Shown here in pieces: positions 9,543 to 18,323 of a DNA stretch of 64,000 nt. Within the stretch, counting starts at the first letter, position 1; each line of letters begins with the position of its first letter. Below the pieces are notes generated by a model that searched no databases, was not told the DNA's origin, and was given only the letters and a program-made list of their open reading frames with translations. Origin of the DNA: Sphingomonas aracearum (GTDB lineage Bacteria; Pseudomonadota; Alphaproteobacteria; Sphingomonadales; Sphingomonadaceae); NCBI RefSeq assembly GCF_003345355.1, contig NZ_QQNB01000001.1, forward strand, positions 186,001 through 250,000. The letters run 5' to 3'. The translations under genes were made by a program, and so were the position numbers.

Positions 9543-9850
9543 GCGACCATCCCCGCGCCATCTTGCTCGACCCAGGGCTGCCGCTCGGCTCGGAAGCAGC
9601 CGAGGTCGCCCGCGTGTGGATCAACGACGAGGGCCGCGCGAGCGTGCTGATTGCCGCCTACCTCCTCGACGATCCGGCGATCTTCGGACGGTTGATGTCC
9701 GATGTCGTCCGCCATGCCGCGGTCGCCTATGCCGGCACCTGGGACGGCGACGAACGCGACATGCTGCAGGCGATCGTAGGCGGCCTGAGCGACGGTTTGC
9801 GCGATCAGGACGGCGACATCGTCACCATGCAGGACGGGGGAGCGAGCTAG
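9539..9850 (+). CDS. DUF5076-like protein (103 aa)
   Basis: 103 residues, acidic and soluble, beginning at an ATG that overlaps the phosphatase stop (ATGA). The sequence (ILLDPGLPLGSEAAEVARVW near the start, then IFGRLMSDVVRHAAVAY) resembles the small alphaproteobacterial DUF5076 family by memory; no function is established for it. It is the last gene of the run and is followed immediately by the long inverted repeat at 9851-10018, which may end the transcript. Confidence 0.7.
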   Translation: MSDHPRAILLDPGLPLGSEAAEVARVWINDEGRASVLIAAYLLDDPAIFGRLMSDVVRHAAVAYAGTWDGDERDMLQAIVGGLSDGLRDQDGDIVTMQDGGAS

Positions 9851-10018
9851 GGCGTGTACTCATGACCGGCAATGGTCGTGATCGCCCGGGAAGGGCCGCC
9901 CACGAGGAGCGTAGCGCCGTCGCGTAGCTGCAGCTACGCGCAAGCAAGCGACGCTGTTCGGCGGCCCTTCTCGGGCGACCGCTGCGCGGCGGGCCGATGC
10001 CGGTTATGAACACACGCG
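9851..10018. repeat. Long imperfect inverted repeat (MITE- or REP-like), about 165 bp
   Basis: The left arm starts GCGTGTACTCATGACCGGC (9852) and includes CGCCCGGGAAGGGCCGCC (9883-9900). The right arm, read in reverse complement from 10017, gives GCGTGTGTTCATAACCGGC and CGCCCGAGAAGGGCCGCC. The centre is a perfect 20-base palindrome, CGCGTAGCTGCAGCTACGCG (9921-9940). It begins at the base after the DUF5076 stop codon. Such a structure could be a non-autonomous transposable element, a dispersed repeat, or a large terminator. No clear target-site duplication is visible and no second copy is obvious in the window. Confidence 0.75.
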
Positions 10019-10099
10019 CTGAACGACAGAAGATTTCACGCGAGGCAATGTTTACTATGCTTTGCGTGCGCGGATGAACGCGCTAAGGGGTGCGCCATC

Positions 10100-11542
10100 A
10101 TGGCCTCCCGTCCCCTCACCCTGTACGAGAAAATCTGGAATGCGCACGTCGTGGAGCAGCGTCCCGACGGCACGTCACTCCTTTATATCGACCGGCATCT
10201 CATCCATGAAGTGACCAGTCCGCAGGCGTTTGCCAGCCTGCGCGCGGCAGGGCGCCGGGTGCGCCGGCCGGACCTCACCCTGGCGGTGCCGGACCACAAT
10301 CTGCCCACCACCGCGCGGATGGACGCAGCCGGGCGCCGTCTGCCGATCGCCGATCCGGAAAGCGCGCAGCAATTGGCGGCGCTGGCGGCGAACACCGCCG
10401 AGTTCGGCATCCGCTATATCGACGAGGTCGCACCCGAACAGGGGATCGTCCATGTCGTCGGTCCGGAACAGGGCTTCACCCTGCCCGGCACCACCCTCGT
10501 CTGCGGCGACAGCCATACCTCGGCGCATGGCGCGCTGGGCGCACTGGCCTTTGGCATCGGCACGAGCGAGGTGGAACATGTGTTCGCCACGCAGACGCTG
10601 CTGCTGAAACAGTCTAGGACCATGGAAGTGCGGGTGGACGGCACGCTTGGCTTCGGCGTCAGCCCCAAGGACGTGATCCTGGCGATCATCGGCCGCATTG
10701 GCGCGGCGGGCGGCACCGGCTATGTGATCGAATATACCGGCGAGGTGATCCGCGCCATGTCGCTGGAAGGCCGCCTGACGGTGGCCAACATGTCGATCGA
10801 AGGCGGCGCCCGTGCCGGCCTGATCGCGCCGGACGAGACTACCTTTGCCTATCTCAAGGGCCGGCCGATGGCGCTGGCCGGCGAGGACTGGGACCAGGCC
10901 CTCGCCTGGTGGCGGACGCTGCCCAGCGACCCGGGCGCGCGCTACGATCACACGGTCATGCTGCATGCGGATGAGATCGCCCCCTCCCTGACCTGGGGTA
11001 CCAGCCCGGAAGATGTGGTGCCGATCACCGGAAAGGTGCCCGATCCCGACGGTTTTGCCGATCCATCCAAGCGCGAGGCGGCGCGTAAGTCGCTGGACTA
11101 TATGGGGCTGACCCCGGGCACGGCGATGCAGGACGTGCCGGTGGAACATGTGTTCATCGGCAGCTGCACCAACAGCCGCATCGAGGATCTGCGCGCCGCC
11201 GCGGCGGTGGCGAACGGGCGCCGGGTGCCCGACAGCGTGCGCGCCATGGTGGTGCCCGGCTCCGGCCTGGTGAAGCGCCAGGCGGAGGCGGAAGGACTGG
11301 ACCGGATCTTCACCGCGGCCGGCTTCGAATGGCGCGAACCCGGCTGCTCCATGTGCCTAGCAATGAACCCGGACAAGGTGCCGGCGGGCGAAAGATGCGC
11401 TTCCACCTCGAACCGCAATTTCGTAGGGCGGCAGGGGCCGGGCGCACGAACCCACCTCGTCTCTCCCGCCATGGCGGCGGCGGCGGCGGTGACCGGGCGG
11501 CTGGCGGATGTTCGCGAACTGATGGGGTCTCAATCGCAATGA
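10100..11542 (+). CDS. leuC: 3-isopropylmalate dehydratase, large subunit
   Basis: 480 residues, full length. Aconitase-type 4Fe-4S ligands are Cys356 in IGSCTNSR and Cys416/Cys419 in [11 protein letters not shown]. The N terminus ([12 protein letters not shown]) and DHNLPT motif are characteristic of LeuC. With LeuD it isomerises 2-isopropylmalate to 3-isopropylmalate in leucine biosynthesis, in the cytoplasm. The stop overlaps a 34-codon gene, and leuD follows after a short repeat. The 5' region between the inverted repeat and the start (10019-10099) is AT-richer and probably holds the promoter; I saw no leader peptide. Confidence 0.97.
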   Translation: MASRPLTLYEKIWNAHVVEQRPDGTSLLYIDRHLIHEVTSPQAFASLRAAGRRVRRPDLTLAVPDHNLPTTARMDAAGRRLPIADPESAQQLAALAANTAEFGIRYIDEVAPEQGIVHVVGPEQGFTLPGTTLVCGDSHTSAHGALGALAFGIGTSEVEHVFATQTLLLKQSRTMEVRVDGTLGFGVSPKDVILAIIGRIGAAGGTGYVIEYTGEVIRAMSLEGRLTVANMSIEGGARAGLIAPDETTFAYLKGRPMALAGEDWDQALAWWRTLPSDPGARYDHTVMLHADEIAPSLTWGTSPEDVVPITGKVPDPDGFADPSKREAARKSLDYMGLTPGTAMQDVPVEHVFIGSCTNSRIEDLRAAAAVANGRRVPDSVRAMVVPGSGLVKRQAEAEGLDRIFTAAGFEWREPGCSMCLAMNPDKVPAGERCASTSNRNFVGRQGPGARTHLVSPAMAAAAAVTGRLADVRELMGSQSQ

Positions 11543-11643
11543 AGCGTGTACTTGTCCTGCTGGTGCTCGGCACCCTTGTCAGCGGCGTGGCCGCCTATGC
11601 CGCGACGAGCACGGCGAAGCCGCCCGTGCGGGCCAGCAAGTAG
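11539..11643 (+). CDS. 34-residue secreted or membrane peptide inside leuCD
   Basis: The ATG overlaps the leuC stop (ATGA), the usual sign of translational coupling. The product has two basic residues, a 20-residue hydrophobic core ([18 protein letters not shown]) and a short basic tail ending in RASK. It reads as a signal peptide with AYA-A cleavage, or a tiny single-helix membrane protein. No family is recognised. Such short genes between leuC and leuD are easily missed by annotation. Coding is supported by the overlap and the well-formed hydrophobic segment, not by homology. Confidence 0.6.
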   Translation: MKRVLVLLVLGTLVSGVAAYAATSTAKPPVRASK

Positions 11644-11649
11644 TCACAA

Positions 11650-11741
11650 CCGTTTCGGGCTGAGCGAAGGTGAGGCCCCGCTCCGCTTAGCGAGCGACGG
11701 TTCTCGCCAACCTGCCCTCGGCCTTCGCTCAGGGCGAACGG
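11650..11741. repeat. Intergenic inverted repeat of the CTGAGCGAAGG type
   Basis: CCGTTTCGGGCTGAGCGAAGG (in two pieces, 11650-11670) is mirrored by CCTTCGCTCAGGGCGAACGG (11722-11741). The inner arm CTGAGCGAAGG is exact over 11 bases. From memory, sequences of the form CGTTCGTCCTGAGCGAAG are common dispersed repeats between sphingomonad genes. Here it lies between the small peptide gene and leuD and could fold in the mRNA. Confidence 0.6.
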
Positions 11742-11742
11742 G

Positions 11743-12381
11743 ATGGATCGCATGAACCCCGTCACCACCGTCACCGGCACCGCCTATCCGTGGGGCGCGA
11801 AGAACGTCGATACCGACGTCATCATTCCCGCCCACTGGCTCAAGACCGTAACCCGCGAAGGGCTGGGCCGCGGCGCGTTCGAGACGGTGCGCGCCCAGCC
11901 CGGCAACCTGTTCGACGACGAACGCTTTGCCGGCTCGCCCATCCTGATCGCCGGCGACAATTTCGGGTGCGGCTCCAGCCGGGAACATGCCGCCTGGGCG
12001 CTGGGGGACATGGGCATCACGGCGGTGATCGCGCCCAGCTTTTCCGACATCTTCTCCGGCAATGCGTTCAAGAACGGCATCGTGCCGGTCGTCCTGCCGC
12101 AGGAGGCGGTGGACCGGCTGCTGGAGGTCGCCCGCACCGACCCGATCACCGTTGATCTCGAGACGATGACGGTCACCACGCCGTTTCAGGATCGTTTCGA
12201 ATTCGCGCTCGATCCGTTCCGCCGCCAGTGCCTGATGGAAGGGCTGGACGAGGTGGGCCTGACACTGGCAAGGGATACCGCGATTTCGAATTACGAGGCC
12301 GGCGTCATGCAGCACCGGCCCTGGATGGCGGGAGAGCGGGCAAATGCGGGCATTGCTGTCGAAGGCACCGGGCGGACCTGA
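11743..12381 (+). CDS. leuD: 3-isopropylmalate dehydratase, small subunit
   Basis: 212 residues. It has the swivelling aconitase domain with [14 protein letters not shown] near the N terminus and the substrate-binding [14 protein letters not shown]. It completes the LeuCD isomerase. Two in-frame ATGs are possible, 11743 and 11752; family N termini fit the second (MNPVTTVTG), for which GGATGG would be the ribosome site, but the first also has AGGG eight bases upstream. The last 38 bases overlap the start of the quinone oxidoreductase gene. Confidence 0.96.
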   Translation: MDRMNPVTTVTGTAYPWGAKNVDTDVIIPAHWLKTVTREGLGRGAFETVRAQPGNLFDDERFAGSPILIAGDNFGCGSSREHAAWALGDMGITAVIAPSFSDIFSGNAFKNGIVPVVLPQEAVDRLLEVARTDPITVDLETMTVTTPFQDRFEFALDPFRRQCLMEGLDEVGLTLARDTAISNYEAGVMQHRPWMAGERANAGIAVEGTGRT

Positions 12382-13345
12382 AACTCTGGTTCTGGAGGAG
12401 CTGCCCGATCCGGTCGCCGGGCCGGGCCAGTTGCTGGTGCAGGTTAAGGCCTGCTCGATCAACTATCCCGACGTTCTCATCATCGAGGACAAATACCAGT
12501 TCAAGCCGCCCCGCCCCTTCGCGCCGGGCGGCGAGATCGCCGGCGTGGTGGAAGCGATCGGCGACGGCGTGAGCGGCTGGCAGGTCGGTGACCGCGTGCT
12601 GGGCACGGTCGGCAACGGTGGCCTGTCCGAGAAGATGGCCGTCCCCGCCGCCGGCATGTACCGCCTGCCCGACGAACGCAGCTTCGCGGAGGGTGCCGCG
12701 CTGATCCTCACATATGGCACGAGCATCCACGCGCTGGTGGATCGCGGGCGTCTGAAGCCCGGGCAGACGCTGCTGGTACTGGGCGCAGCCGGCGGCGTGG
12801 GACTGGCCGCGATCGAGCTGGGCAAGGCCTTTGGCGCACGCGTGGTCGCCGCGGTGTCGTCCGAAGAAAAAGCCGCTGCGGCGCGTCAGTCCGGCGCGGA
12901 CGAGGTGGTGATCTATGGCCGCGCGCCGTTCGACAAGGAGCAGTCCAAGGCCCTGGCGGAGCAGTTCAAGGCCGCGGTGGGCAAGAACGGCGCGGACGTG
13001 ATCTACGATCCGGTGGGCGGCGACTATGCCGAGCCGGCGCTCCGCGCGATCGGCTGGGAGGGCCGCTACCTTGTGGTGGGCTTCCCCGCCGGAATCCCGC
13101 GGCTTCCCCTCAACCTTACCTTGCTGAAGAGCTGCGATGTCTGCGGCGTATTCTGGGGTGCGTTCGCAGCACGCGACCCGCAGGCGAACCGAGCGCATGT
13201 CGAACAGCTGTTCGCGTTCTGGCGGGAGGGCAAGATCGCGCCGCGGGTAACGGAAACCTTCCCGTTCGAGCGCGGGGGCGAGGCGATCGCCAAGATGGCC
13301 GCACGCGGCGCGATCGGGAAGCTCGTGGTGGAAGTCTCGGCCTAG
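12344..13345 (+). CDS. NADPH:quinone oxidoreductase family protein (zinc-free MDR)
   Basis: 333 residues of the medium-chain dehydrogenase/reductase fold. The N-terminal GroES-like domain ([15 protein letters not shown]) lacks the catalytic zinc cysteines, as in quinone oxidoreductases. The Rossmann fingerprint is [19 protein letters not shown] at about residues 143-161. The family reduces quinones or enoyl-type substrates with NADPH. The start lies inside leuD after a GAG-rich site (GGGAGAGCGGGCAA), so the gene is coupled to the leucine operon although a direct role in leucine synthesis is not expected. Confidence 0.88.
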   Translation: MRALLSKAPGGPETLVLEELPDPVAGPGQLLVQVKACSINYPDVLIIEDKYQFKPPRPFAPGGEIAGVVEAIGDGVSGWQVGDRVLGTVGNGGLSEKMAVPAAGMYRLPDERSFAEGAALILTYGTSIHALVDRGRLKPGQTLLVLGAAGGVGLAAIELGKAFGARVVAAVSSEEKAAAARQSGADEVVIYGRAPFDKEQSKALAEQFKAAVGKNGADVIYDPVGGDYAEPALRAIGWEGRYLVVGFPAGIPRLPLNLTLLKSCDVCGVFWGAFAARDPQANRAHVEQLFAFWREGKIAPRVTETFPFERGGEAIAKMAARGAIGKLVVEVSA

Positions 13346-13518
13346 GTTCCCTGACTGTCGTTCCGCCGTCCACCGCGCGACAGGCAATTGTACGTCTGGC
13401 GCGCAGGCCGGCGGACCCCGGACCAAGTCCGCGCGGCGCGTGGGCGTTCGGTATCCGACCGTTGCCATCGGCCCCTGCCCCTCCTATCTCCGCTGCCGAC
13501 AAACGCTGGGGAGCCTGC

Positions 13519-13842
13519 ATGACCACCTTCGAAGACCGCGAACGCGCTTTTGAGACCAAGTTTGCGCTCGACGAGGAGATGGCGTTCCGCGTCACGGCAC
13601 GTCGCAACAAGCTGCTGGGCCAATGGGCGGCCGGGCTGATGTCGCTGACCCCGGAGGAAACCGACGCCTATGCAAAGGCGGTGGTGCAGGCTGAGTTCGA
13701 GGAAGCGGGCGACGAGGACGTGGTGCGCAAGCTGCTGGGCGATCTCACGGCGGCCAGTGTCGACATCGACGAGGCGGCCGTGCGTCGCGCGCTGGACGAC
13801 CGGATGATCGAAGCGCGCCGGCAGCTCCTGGAGGCGAAGTAA
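13519..13842 (+). CDS. F1FO-ATPase inhibitor zeta subunit (DUF1476)
   Basis: 107 residues from the ATG at 13519, preceded by GGGGAGCC. The N terminus, [15 protein letters not shown], matches the inhibitory helix of the alphaproteobacterial zeta protein, and the rest is a compact charged helical domain ([26 protein letters not shown]). In Paracoccus zeta blocks reverse rotation of F1-ATPase, limiting ATP hydrolysis. The gene is five bases from bolA, and bolA overlaps grxD, so the three are probably one transcript. Assignment to DUF1476 is firm; strength of inhibition varies among relatives and cannot be judged here. Confidence 0.88.
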   Translation: MTTFEDRERAFETKFALDEEMAFRVTARRNKLLGQWAAGLMSLTPEETDAYAKAVVQAEFEEAGDEDVVRKLLGDLTAASVDIDEAAVRRALDDRMIEARRQLLEAK

Positions 13843-13847
13843 CCGCA

Positions 13848-14096
13848 ATGCCGATGGCGGCGACCGAGATCGAGGCGTTGATCGTGGCGGGCATCCCCGA
13901 TGCCCGGGTGGAGATCACCGACCTTGCCGGCGACGGCGATCACTATGCCGCGCGGGTCGTGGCGGAGAGCTTTCGCGGCATCACCCGCGTGGAACGGACG
14001 CGTCGCGTGTATGCGGCGCTCGGCGGCCGCATGGGCGGGGAGCTTCACGCGCTGCAACTGACCACGGCTACGCCCGAACAAGGAGTTACCCGATGA
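13848..14096 (+). CDS. bolA: BolA family protein
   Basis: 82 residues, the length of the short BolA branch. The class II KH-like fold is indicated by [23 protein letters not shown] and [17 protein letters not shown]; the residue His in GDHY is the likely ligand for a shared iron-sulphur cluster. BolA proteins pair with monothiol CGFS glutaredoxins to hold a 2Fe-2S cluster used in iron regulation or cluster transfer. Its stop overlaps the start of grxD by four bases, which supports joint function. Confidence 0.9.
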   Translation: MPMAATEIEALIVAGIPDARVEITDLAGDGDHYAARVVAESFRGITRVERTRRVYAALGGRMGGELHALQLTTATPEQGVTR

Positions 14097-14416
14097 CCGA
14101 CGACACCCAGGCCCGCATCGCCGAGATCGTGCAGAAGAGCCCGGTCGTGCTCTTCATGAAGGGCACGCCGCTGTTCCCGCAATGCGGCTTCTCCAGCCGC
14201 GCGGTGGCGATCCTCAACCATCTCGGTGCCGAGTTCGAGTCGGTGGACGTGCTGCAGGACCAGGGCGTGCGCCAGGGCATCAAGCAGTTCTCCGACTGGC
14301 CGACCATTCCGCAGCTCTACGTGAACGGCGAGTTCATCGGCGGTTCGGACATCATGATGGAGATGTACGAAAGCGGCGAGCTTGCCGACGTGCTGAAGGG
14401 CCAGGCGGCCGCGTAA
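14093..14416 (+). CDS. grxD: Monothiol glutaredoxin (Grx4 type)
   Basis: 107 residues. The active site is the monothiol CGFS with Cys31 ([13 protein letters not shown]). The glutathione-binding residues are in [24 protein letters not shown]. Such proteins bind a glutathione-ligated 2Fe-2S cluster and act in iron-sulphur cluster delivery. The gene overlaps bolA, the known partner family. The GT4 glycosyltransferase starts 35 bases downstream and may be cotranscribed. Confidence 0.95.
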   Translation: MTDDTQARIAEIVQKSPVVLFMKGTPLFPQCGFSSRAVAILNHLGAEFESVDVLQDQGVRQGIKQFSDWPTIPQLYVNGEFIGGSDIMMEMYESGELADVLKGQAAA

Positions 14417-14451
14417 GCTCGCGGCCGGTACGCGCAAACAGGGGCAGGACG

Positions 14452-15720
14452 ATGCTGATGACGCAGGGCGGCGCGATGCGCGACGCCAAGCCCCTTGTGC
14501 TGTGCGACCTCACGCAAAGCTATTCCCCCTCGGGCGGCGGCGGCATCAGCACCTATCTGCGTGAAAAGCGCGATTATGTGCAGCAGCATACGCCGCACAC
14601 CCTGTTGCAGATCGTGCCCGGTCCCGAGGACAGGGTGACGGTGAACGGCCGGCAGATCTTCGCCGAGGTCGCGTCCGATCAGGTGAAGGGAAGCCCCAAT
14701 TACCGCTTCATCCTGCGCACGCGCGCGGTGCGGCGCCTGCTGGAGGAATATCAGCCGCAGACGATCGAATCGCTCTGCCCCTGGGTTCTGCCGTGGGCGG
14801 CGATCCATCACCGGCGGCGCTTTCCGCACACTGCGCTGATCGCCGGCTATCGTACCGACTTCCCCAACGCGCATGTCTATCGCGTCGCCAAACACCTGTT
14901 CGGCGACCTGATCGGGCGCGGCTTCCAGTGGCTGAGCTACGGGTATACCGAGCTTACCTATCGCGAATTCGACTGGGTCTATACCCTTAGCGAGGAGGCT
15001 CGTGCGGCATTGGGCCGGCGCGGCATCCGCCACACGGAGGTGCTTCCGCTCGGCGTGGACACCAACGTGTTCACTCCCGAGGCGCGCGACCCCGCATATC
15101 GCGCCGGCCTGGGCCTGCCTGGAGACGGGCCGCTGCTGGTCTATGCCGGTCGCATCGACAACGAGAAGCGGGCCGATCGGCTGGTCGAGATGATGCGGCG
15201 CCTGCCCCCGGAACTCGGCGCCTCGCTGGTGATGATCGGCGATGGCAAGCTGCGCGAGCAACTGGTGGCCGAGAGCGCGGACCTGCCGATCGCCTGGCCG
15301 GGCTTCGAGCAGGACCGCGCCGGTCTTGCCCGCGCGCTCGCCTCGTCCGACCTCTACGTATCGGCGATGGCCGACGAGACCTTCGGCATCTCGGTGCTGG
15401 AGGCGCAGGCATCCGGCCTGCCCGTGATCGGCGTGGCGAGCGGCGCCATGCCGGACCGAGTGCCGCCGGGCCTTGGCCTGCTCGGGCCGGTGGACGACAT
15501 GGCCACCATGGCCGACAACGTTCTACAGATGTGGCGCTCCGACCATGACGGGATCGGCCGTGCGGCACGCGCGCATGTCGATGCGAACTTCAGCTGGCGG
15601 CGCACGTTTGAGCGGCTACTGGGCGAGATCTATCCCAAGGCGCTGGCCAGTGCGGCGCGGCGCCAGGCATCGCAGGCGGGATCGCCGCCGGTCGGAACGA
15701 TGCTGTCCAAGGCCGGGTGA
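14452..15720 (+). CDS. GT4-family glycosyltransferase
   Basis: 422 residues from the ATG at 14452, which follows GGGGCAGGACG. GT-B fold with an N-terminal GGGGISTYLREK acceptor-side loop, the VYAGRIDNEKRADRLVEMM donor-domain start, and the E-x7-E pair in ADETFGISVLEAQASGLPV. Similar enzymes in alphaproteobacteria add glucose, mannose or glucuronate to lipids or polysaccharides. No other cell-wall gene is adjacent; upstream are bolA and grxD. The gene ends directly in a perfect 14-base hairpin. Substrate not predictable. Confidence 0.87.
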   Translation: MLMTQGGAMRDAKPLVLCDLTQSYSPSGGGGISTYLREKRDYVQQHTPHTLLQIVPGPEDRVTVNGRQIFAEVASDQVKGSPNYRFILRTRAVRRLLEEYQPQTIESLCPWVLPWAAIHHRRRFPHTALIAGYRTDFPNAHVYRVAKHLFGDLIGRGFQWLSYGYTELTYREFDWVYTLSEEARAALGRRGIRHTEVLPLGVDTNVFTPEARDPAYRAGLGLPGDGPLLVYAGRIDNEKRADRLVEMMRRLPPELGASLVMIGDGKLREQLVAESADLPIAWPGFEQDRAGLARALASSDLYVSAMADETFGISVLEAQASGLPVIGVASGAMPDRVPPGLGLLGPVDDMATMADNVLQMWRSDHDGIGRAARAHVDANFSWRRTFERLLGEIYPKALASAARRQASQAGSPPVGTMLSKAG

Positions 15721-15760
15721 GGACGGGCCTTCGCGAGATCGGAGAAGCGAAGGCCCGTCC
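15721..15760 (+). terminator. Strong hairpin terminator after the GT4 gene
   Basis: GGACGGGCCTTCGC (15721-15734) pairs perfectly with GCGAAGGCCCGTCC (15747-15760) around a 12-base loop. It starts one base after the stop codon. No long T tract follows, as is common in very GC-rich genomes. Confidence 0.7.
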
Positions 15761-15933
15761 TGCTGAAGCGTCGCAACGCCTCGCGGTGCCAGCATAGGTG
15801 CAGGCGCCATGCCATTTCATCGCAAGCGCCCTTTGCTGCGGCCGTCGCTGGTTAACGGCGCAACGGCGCACTGCCGCCTTGTAAGAGTTTTCGACATTTG
15901 GCGTCTGGTCGTACCGGGGTTACACCCGGCAGC

Positions 15934-17583
15934 ATGACGACAACACGCACCGGCGGCCGCATCCTGGTCGACAATCTCCTGGCGCAGGGCTGCGACCGCA
16001 TCTTCACGGTGCCGGGCGAGAGCTTTCTCGCCGTGCTCGACGCGCTGGTGGATGTGCCCGCGATCGAACTGGTGCCGTGCCGCCAGGAAGGCGGCGCGGC
16101 GTTCATGGCATGTGCGGACGGCGGGCTCACGCATCGGCCGGGTGTCGCCTTCGTCACGCGCGGGCCGGGCGCCACCAACGCCGCGATCGGCGTCCATGTG
16201 GCGCAGCAGGACTCGCAGCCGATGATCCTGTTCGTCGGCGATGTGGATCGCGCCACGCGGGACCGGGAAGCGTTCCAGGAGGTGGATTTTGCCGCCATGT
16301 TCGCGCCGCTCGTCAAATGGGCGGCGCGCATCGACGATGCTCGGCGCATTCCGGAATATATCGCCCGCGCCTATGCCACGGCGATGAACGGGCGGCCCGG
16401 ACCCGTGGTGCTCGCGCTGCCGGAAGACATGCTGCTGGACGAGGTGGAGGCGGTGGACCGTGCCCGCATCGACCGCCTGCCCCAGGCTGCCGATCCTGAC
16501 GCGATGGCGCTCCTCACCGACATGCTGGCCACGGCCGAGCGGCCGCTGGCGATCGTCGGCGGCGCCGGGTGGGACGGCACGGCCGCCACCGCGCTCGCCG
16601 ACTGGGGCGCCCGCACGGGCGTGCCCCTCGTTGCCGCGTTCAGGCGGCAGGATGCGGTGCCGAACGGCTGCCCTGCTTTTGCCGGCAATCTGGGCTATGG
16701 CCCCAACCCGAAGCTGGTGGCGCGCGTACGGGACGCGGACCTGTTGCTCGTCATCGGCGCGCGGCTCGGCGAGGCAACCACCGACGGCTACACGCTGGTG
16801 ACGCCCGATCATCCCGGGCAGCGCCTGGTGCATGTTCATCCGGACCCGAGCGAACTCAACCGCACCTATGCCGCCGACCTCGCCGTCTGCGCGGGCATGG
16901 CGGAGTTTGCCGAAAGCCTGCTTTCGATCGACGGGCCGCCCCATGCGGCGGGTCCGGCAGCGCATGCGGATTATCGCGCCTGGTCCACGCCGCAGCCGCG
17001 CGCCGGGGTGATGCTCGATCTCGGCCCATGCGTCGCCGCGATGCGCGCCGCGCTGCCGGCGGACAGCGTGATCTGCAACGGCGCGGGCAATTTCTCCAGC
17101 TGGTGGCACCGCTACTGGCCTTATGCCGGGCCGGGCACGCAGCTGGCGCCCACGGCGGGGGCGATGGGCTATGGCCTGCCCGCCGGGATCGCCGCGGCGT
17201 TGCGCCATCCCGAGCGGCAGGTGGTGGTGCTGGCCGGCGATGGCGATTTCCTGATGAACGGACAGGAGCTCGCGACGGCGATGCAGGCGGGCGTGTCGCT
17301 GCTGGTGCTGGTGATCGACAACGGCGCCTTTGGCACGATCCGCATGCACCAGGAGCGGGAGTTCCCTGGCCGGGTGGGTGCTTCGACGCAGCTGTCCAAT
17401 CCCGATTTTGCGGCGCTCGCCCGCGCTTTCGCTGCCTGGTCGGGAACCGTGGAGCGCACGGAGGACTTCGCCCCGGCGCTGGCCCGCGCGCAGGAACGGG
17501 GTGGCGTGCGCTTGTTGCACCTGAAGACCGATGTGGAGCAGATCACGGCAGGCACCACGCTCAGCGCGATCGCCGGAGGTTAA
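15934..17583 (+). CDS. Thiamine-diphosphate enzyme, acetolactate synthase-like
   Basis: 549 residues from the ATG at 15934. All three TPP-enzyme domains are present: the PYR domain with catalytic Glu29 in TVPGESF, the central domain, and the PP domain with the metal motif GDGDFLMNGQEL ending in IDNGAFG. It belongs to the acetolactate synthase/benzoylformate decarboxylase superfamily but no regulatory small-subunit gene is near and it is not in an ilv cluster, so ordinary IlvB function is doubtful. An alternative TTG at 15898 would add 12 residues of unlikely sequence. Role as a 2-oxoacid decarboxylase or carboligase is open. Confidence 0.85.
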   Translation: MTTTRTGGRILVDNLLAQGCDRIFTVPGESFLAVLDALVDVPAIELVPCRQEGGAAFMACADGGLTHRPGVAFVTRGPGATNAAIGVHVAQQDSQPMILFVGDVDRATRDREAFQEVDFAAMFAPLVKWAARIDDARRIPEYIARAYATAMNGRPGPVVLALPEDMLLDEVEAVDRARIDRLPQAADPDAMALLTDMLATAERPLAIVGGAGWDGTAATALADWGARTGVPLVAAFRRQDAVPNGCPAFAGNLGYGPNPKLVARVRDADLLLVIGARLGEATTDGYTLVTPDHPGQRLVHVHPDPSELNRTYAADLAVCAGMAEFAESLLSIDGPPHAAGPAAHADYRAWSTPQPRAGVMLDLGPCVAAMRAALPADSVICNGAGNFSSWWHRYWPYAGPGTQLAPTAGAMGYGLPAGIAAALRHPERQVVVLAGDGDFLMNGQELATAMQAGVSLLVLVIDNGAFGTIRMHQEREFPGRVGASTQLSNPDFAALARAFAAWSGTVERTEDFAPALARAQERGGVRLLHLKTDVEQITAGTTLSAIAGG

Positions 17584-17663
17584 CCGCCGCTGCGCCGTCC
17601 CAGCACGGAACAGGGCCACATCCGGGGGTTCTCAAGCCGGAGGCGATAGGCAAGACGCAGGGG

Positions 17664-18323
17664 ATGCTTCGCCCTCGCATCCTCGGCCTTGCCGGCCTGC
17701 TCGTCGCCACGGTCGCCGGCGTCTCGGCGATCGGCGCCATGCTCACCCCGCCCGTGCCCAAGGCGGCACTCGCGGCCAAGCCGCCGACCAGGCCGCGCGC
17801 GGCCCCGCGCACGGCCCCTCACCCCGCAGTGCCCGCGCCCCCGCCGGCGGATGTCGGCTATGTGGTCAAGGCGGTGCTCGATACCGGCGGACCGATCCCC
17901 TATGGCAAGTGGTTCTGGGACGAACGCGGTGCGCCGTCTTCGGGTCAGACGGTCATCACGGTGGACCTGGCGGCGGGCGTGATCTCCGTCTTTCGCGACG
18001 GCTTCGAGATCGGCACTGCGGCGATGATCGACGGCTATGAGGACAAGCCCACGCCCCTTGGTGTGTTTCCGATCACGCAAAAGGATGCGGATCACCGGTC
18101 GAACCTCTATGGCGGGGCGCCGATGCCGTACATGCTGCGCCTGACCAATGACGGCATCTCCATTCACGGCAGCGAAGTGTCGATCGACCGCGCCACCCAC
18201 GGCTGCATCGGCGTGCCGACCGCTTTCGCCAAGAAGCTGTTCGCGGTGGCGAAGCTGGGCGACAAGGTGATCGTGACCCGCGGCGAGATGGTCTCCCCCG
18301 GCCAGAAGATCACCGCGGCCTAG
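17664..18323 (+). CDS. L,D-transpeptidase (YkuD domain), exported
   Basis: 219 residues. An N-terminal hydrophobic segment (residues 8-27) is followed by a Pro/Ala/Arg-rich linker to about 60, then a YkuD catalytic domain. The signature is HGSEVSIDRATHGC with His168 and the nucleophile Cys181. These periplasmic enzymes make 3-3 cross-links in peptidoglycan or attach proteins to it. Start ATG at 17664 follows GCAGGGG. It lies 80 bases after the TPP enzyme and converges with the DUF486 gene, whose stop overlaps its own by four bases. Confidence 0.9.
   Translation: MLRPRILGLAGLLVATVAGVSAIGAMLTPPVPKAALAAKPPTRPRAAPRTAPHPAVPAPPPADVGYVVKAVLDTGGPIPYGKWFWDERGAPSSGQTVITVDLAAGVISVFRDGFEIGTAAMIDGYEDKPTPLGVFPITQKDADHRSNLYGGAPMPYMLRLTNDGISIHGSEVSIDRATHGCIGVPTAFAKKLFAVAKLGDKVIVTRGEMVSPGQKITAA

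Noticed and set aside
15817..17619. 600-codon minus-strand frame
   Set aside because: Exactly antisense to the intact TPP enzyme, with His/Arg-rich sequence typical of such shadows.
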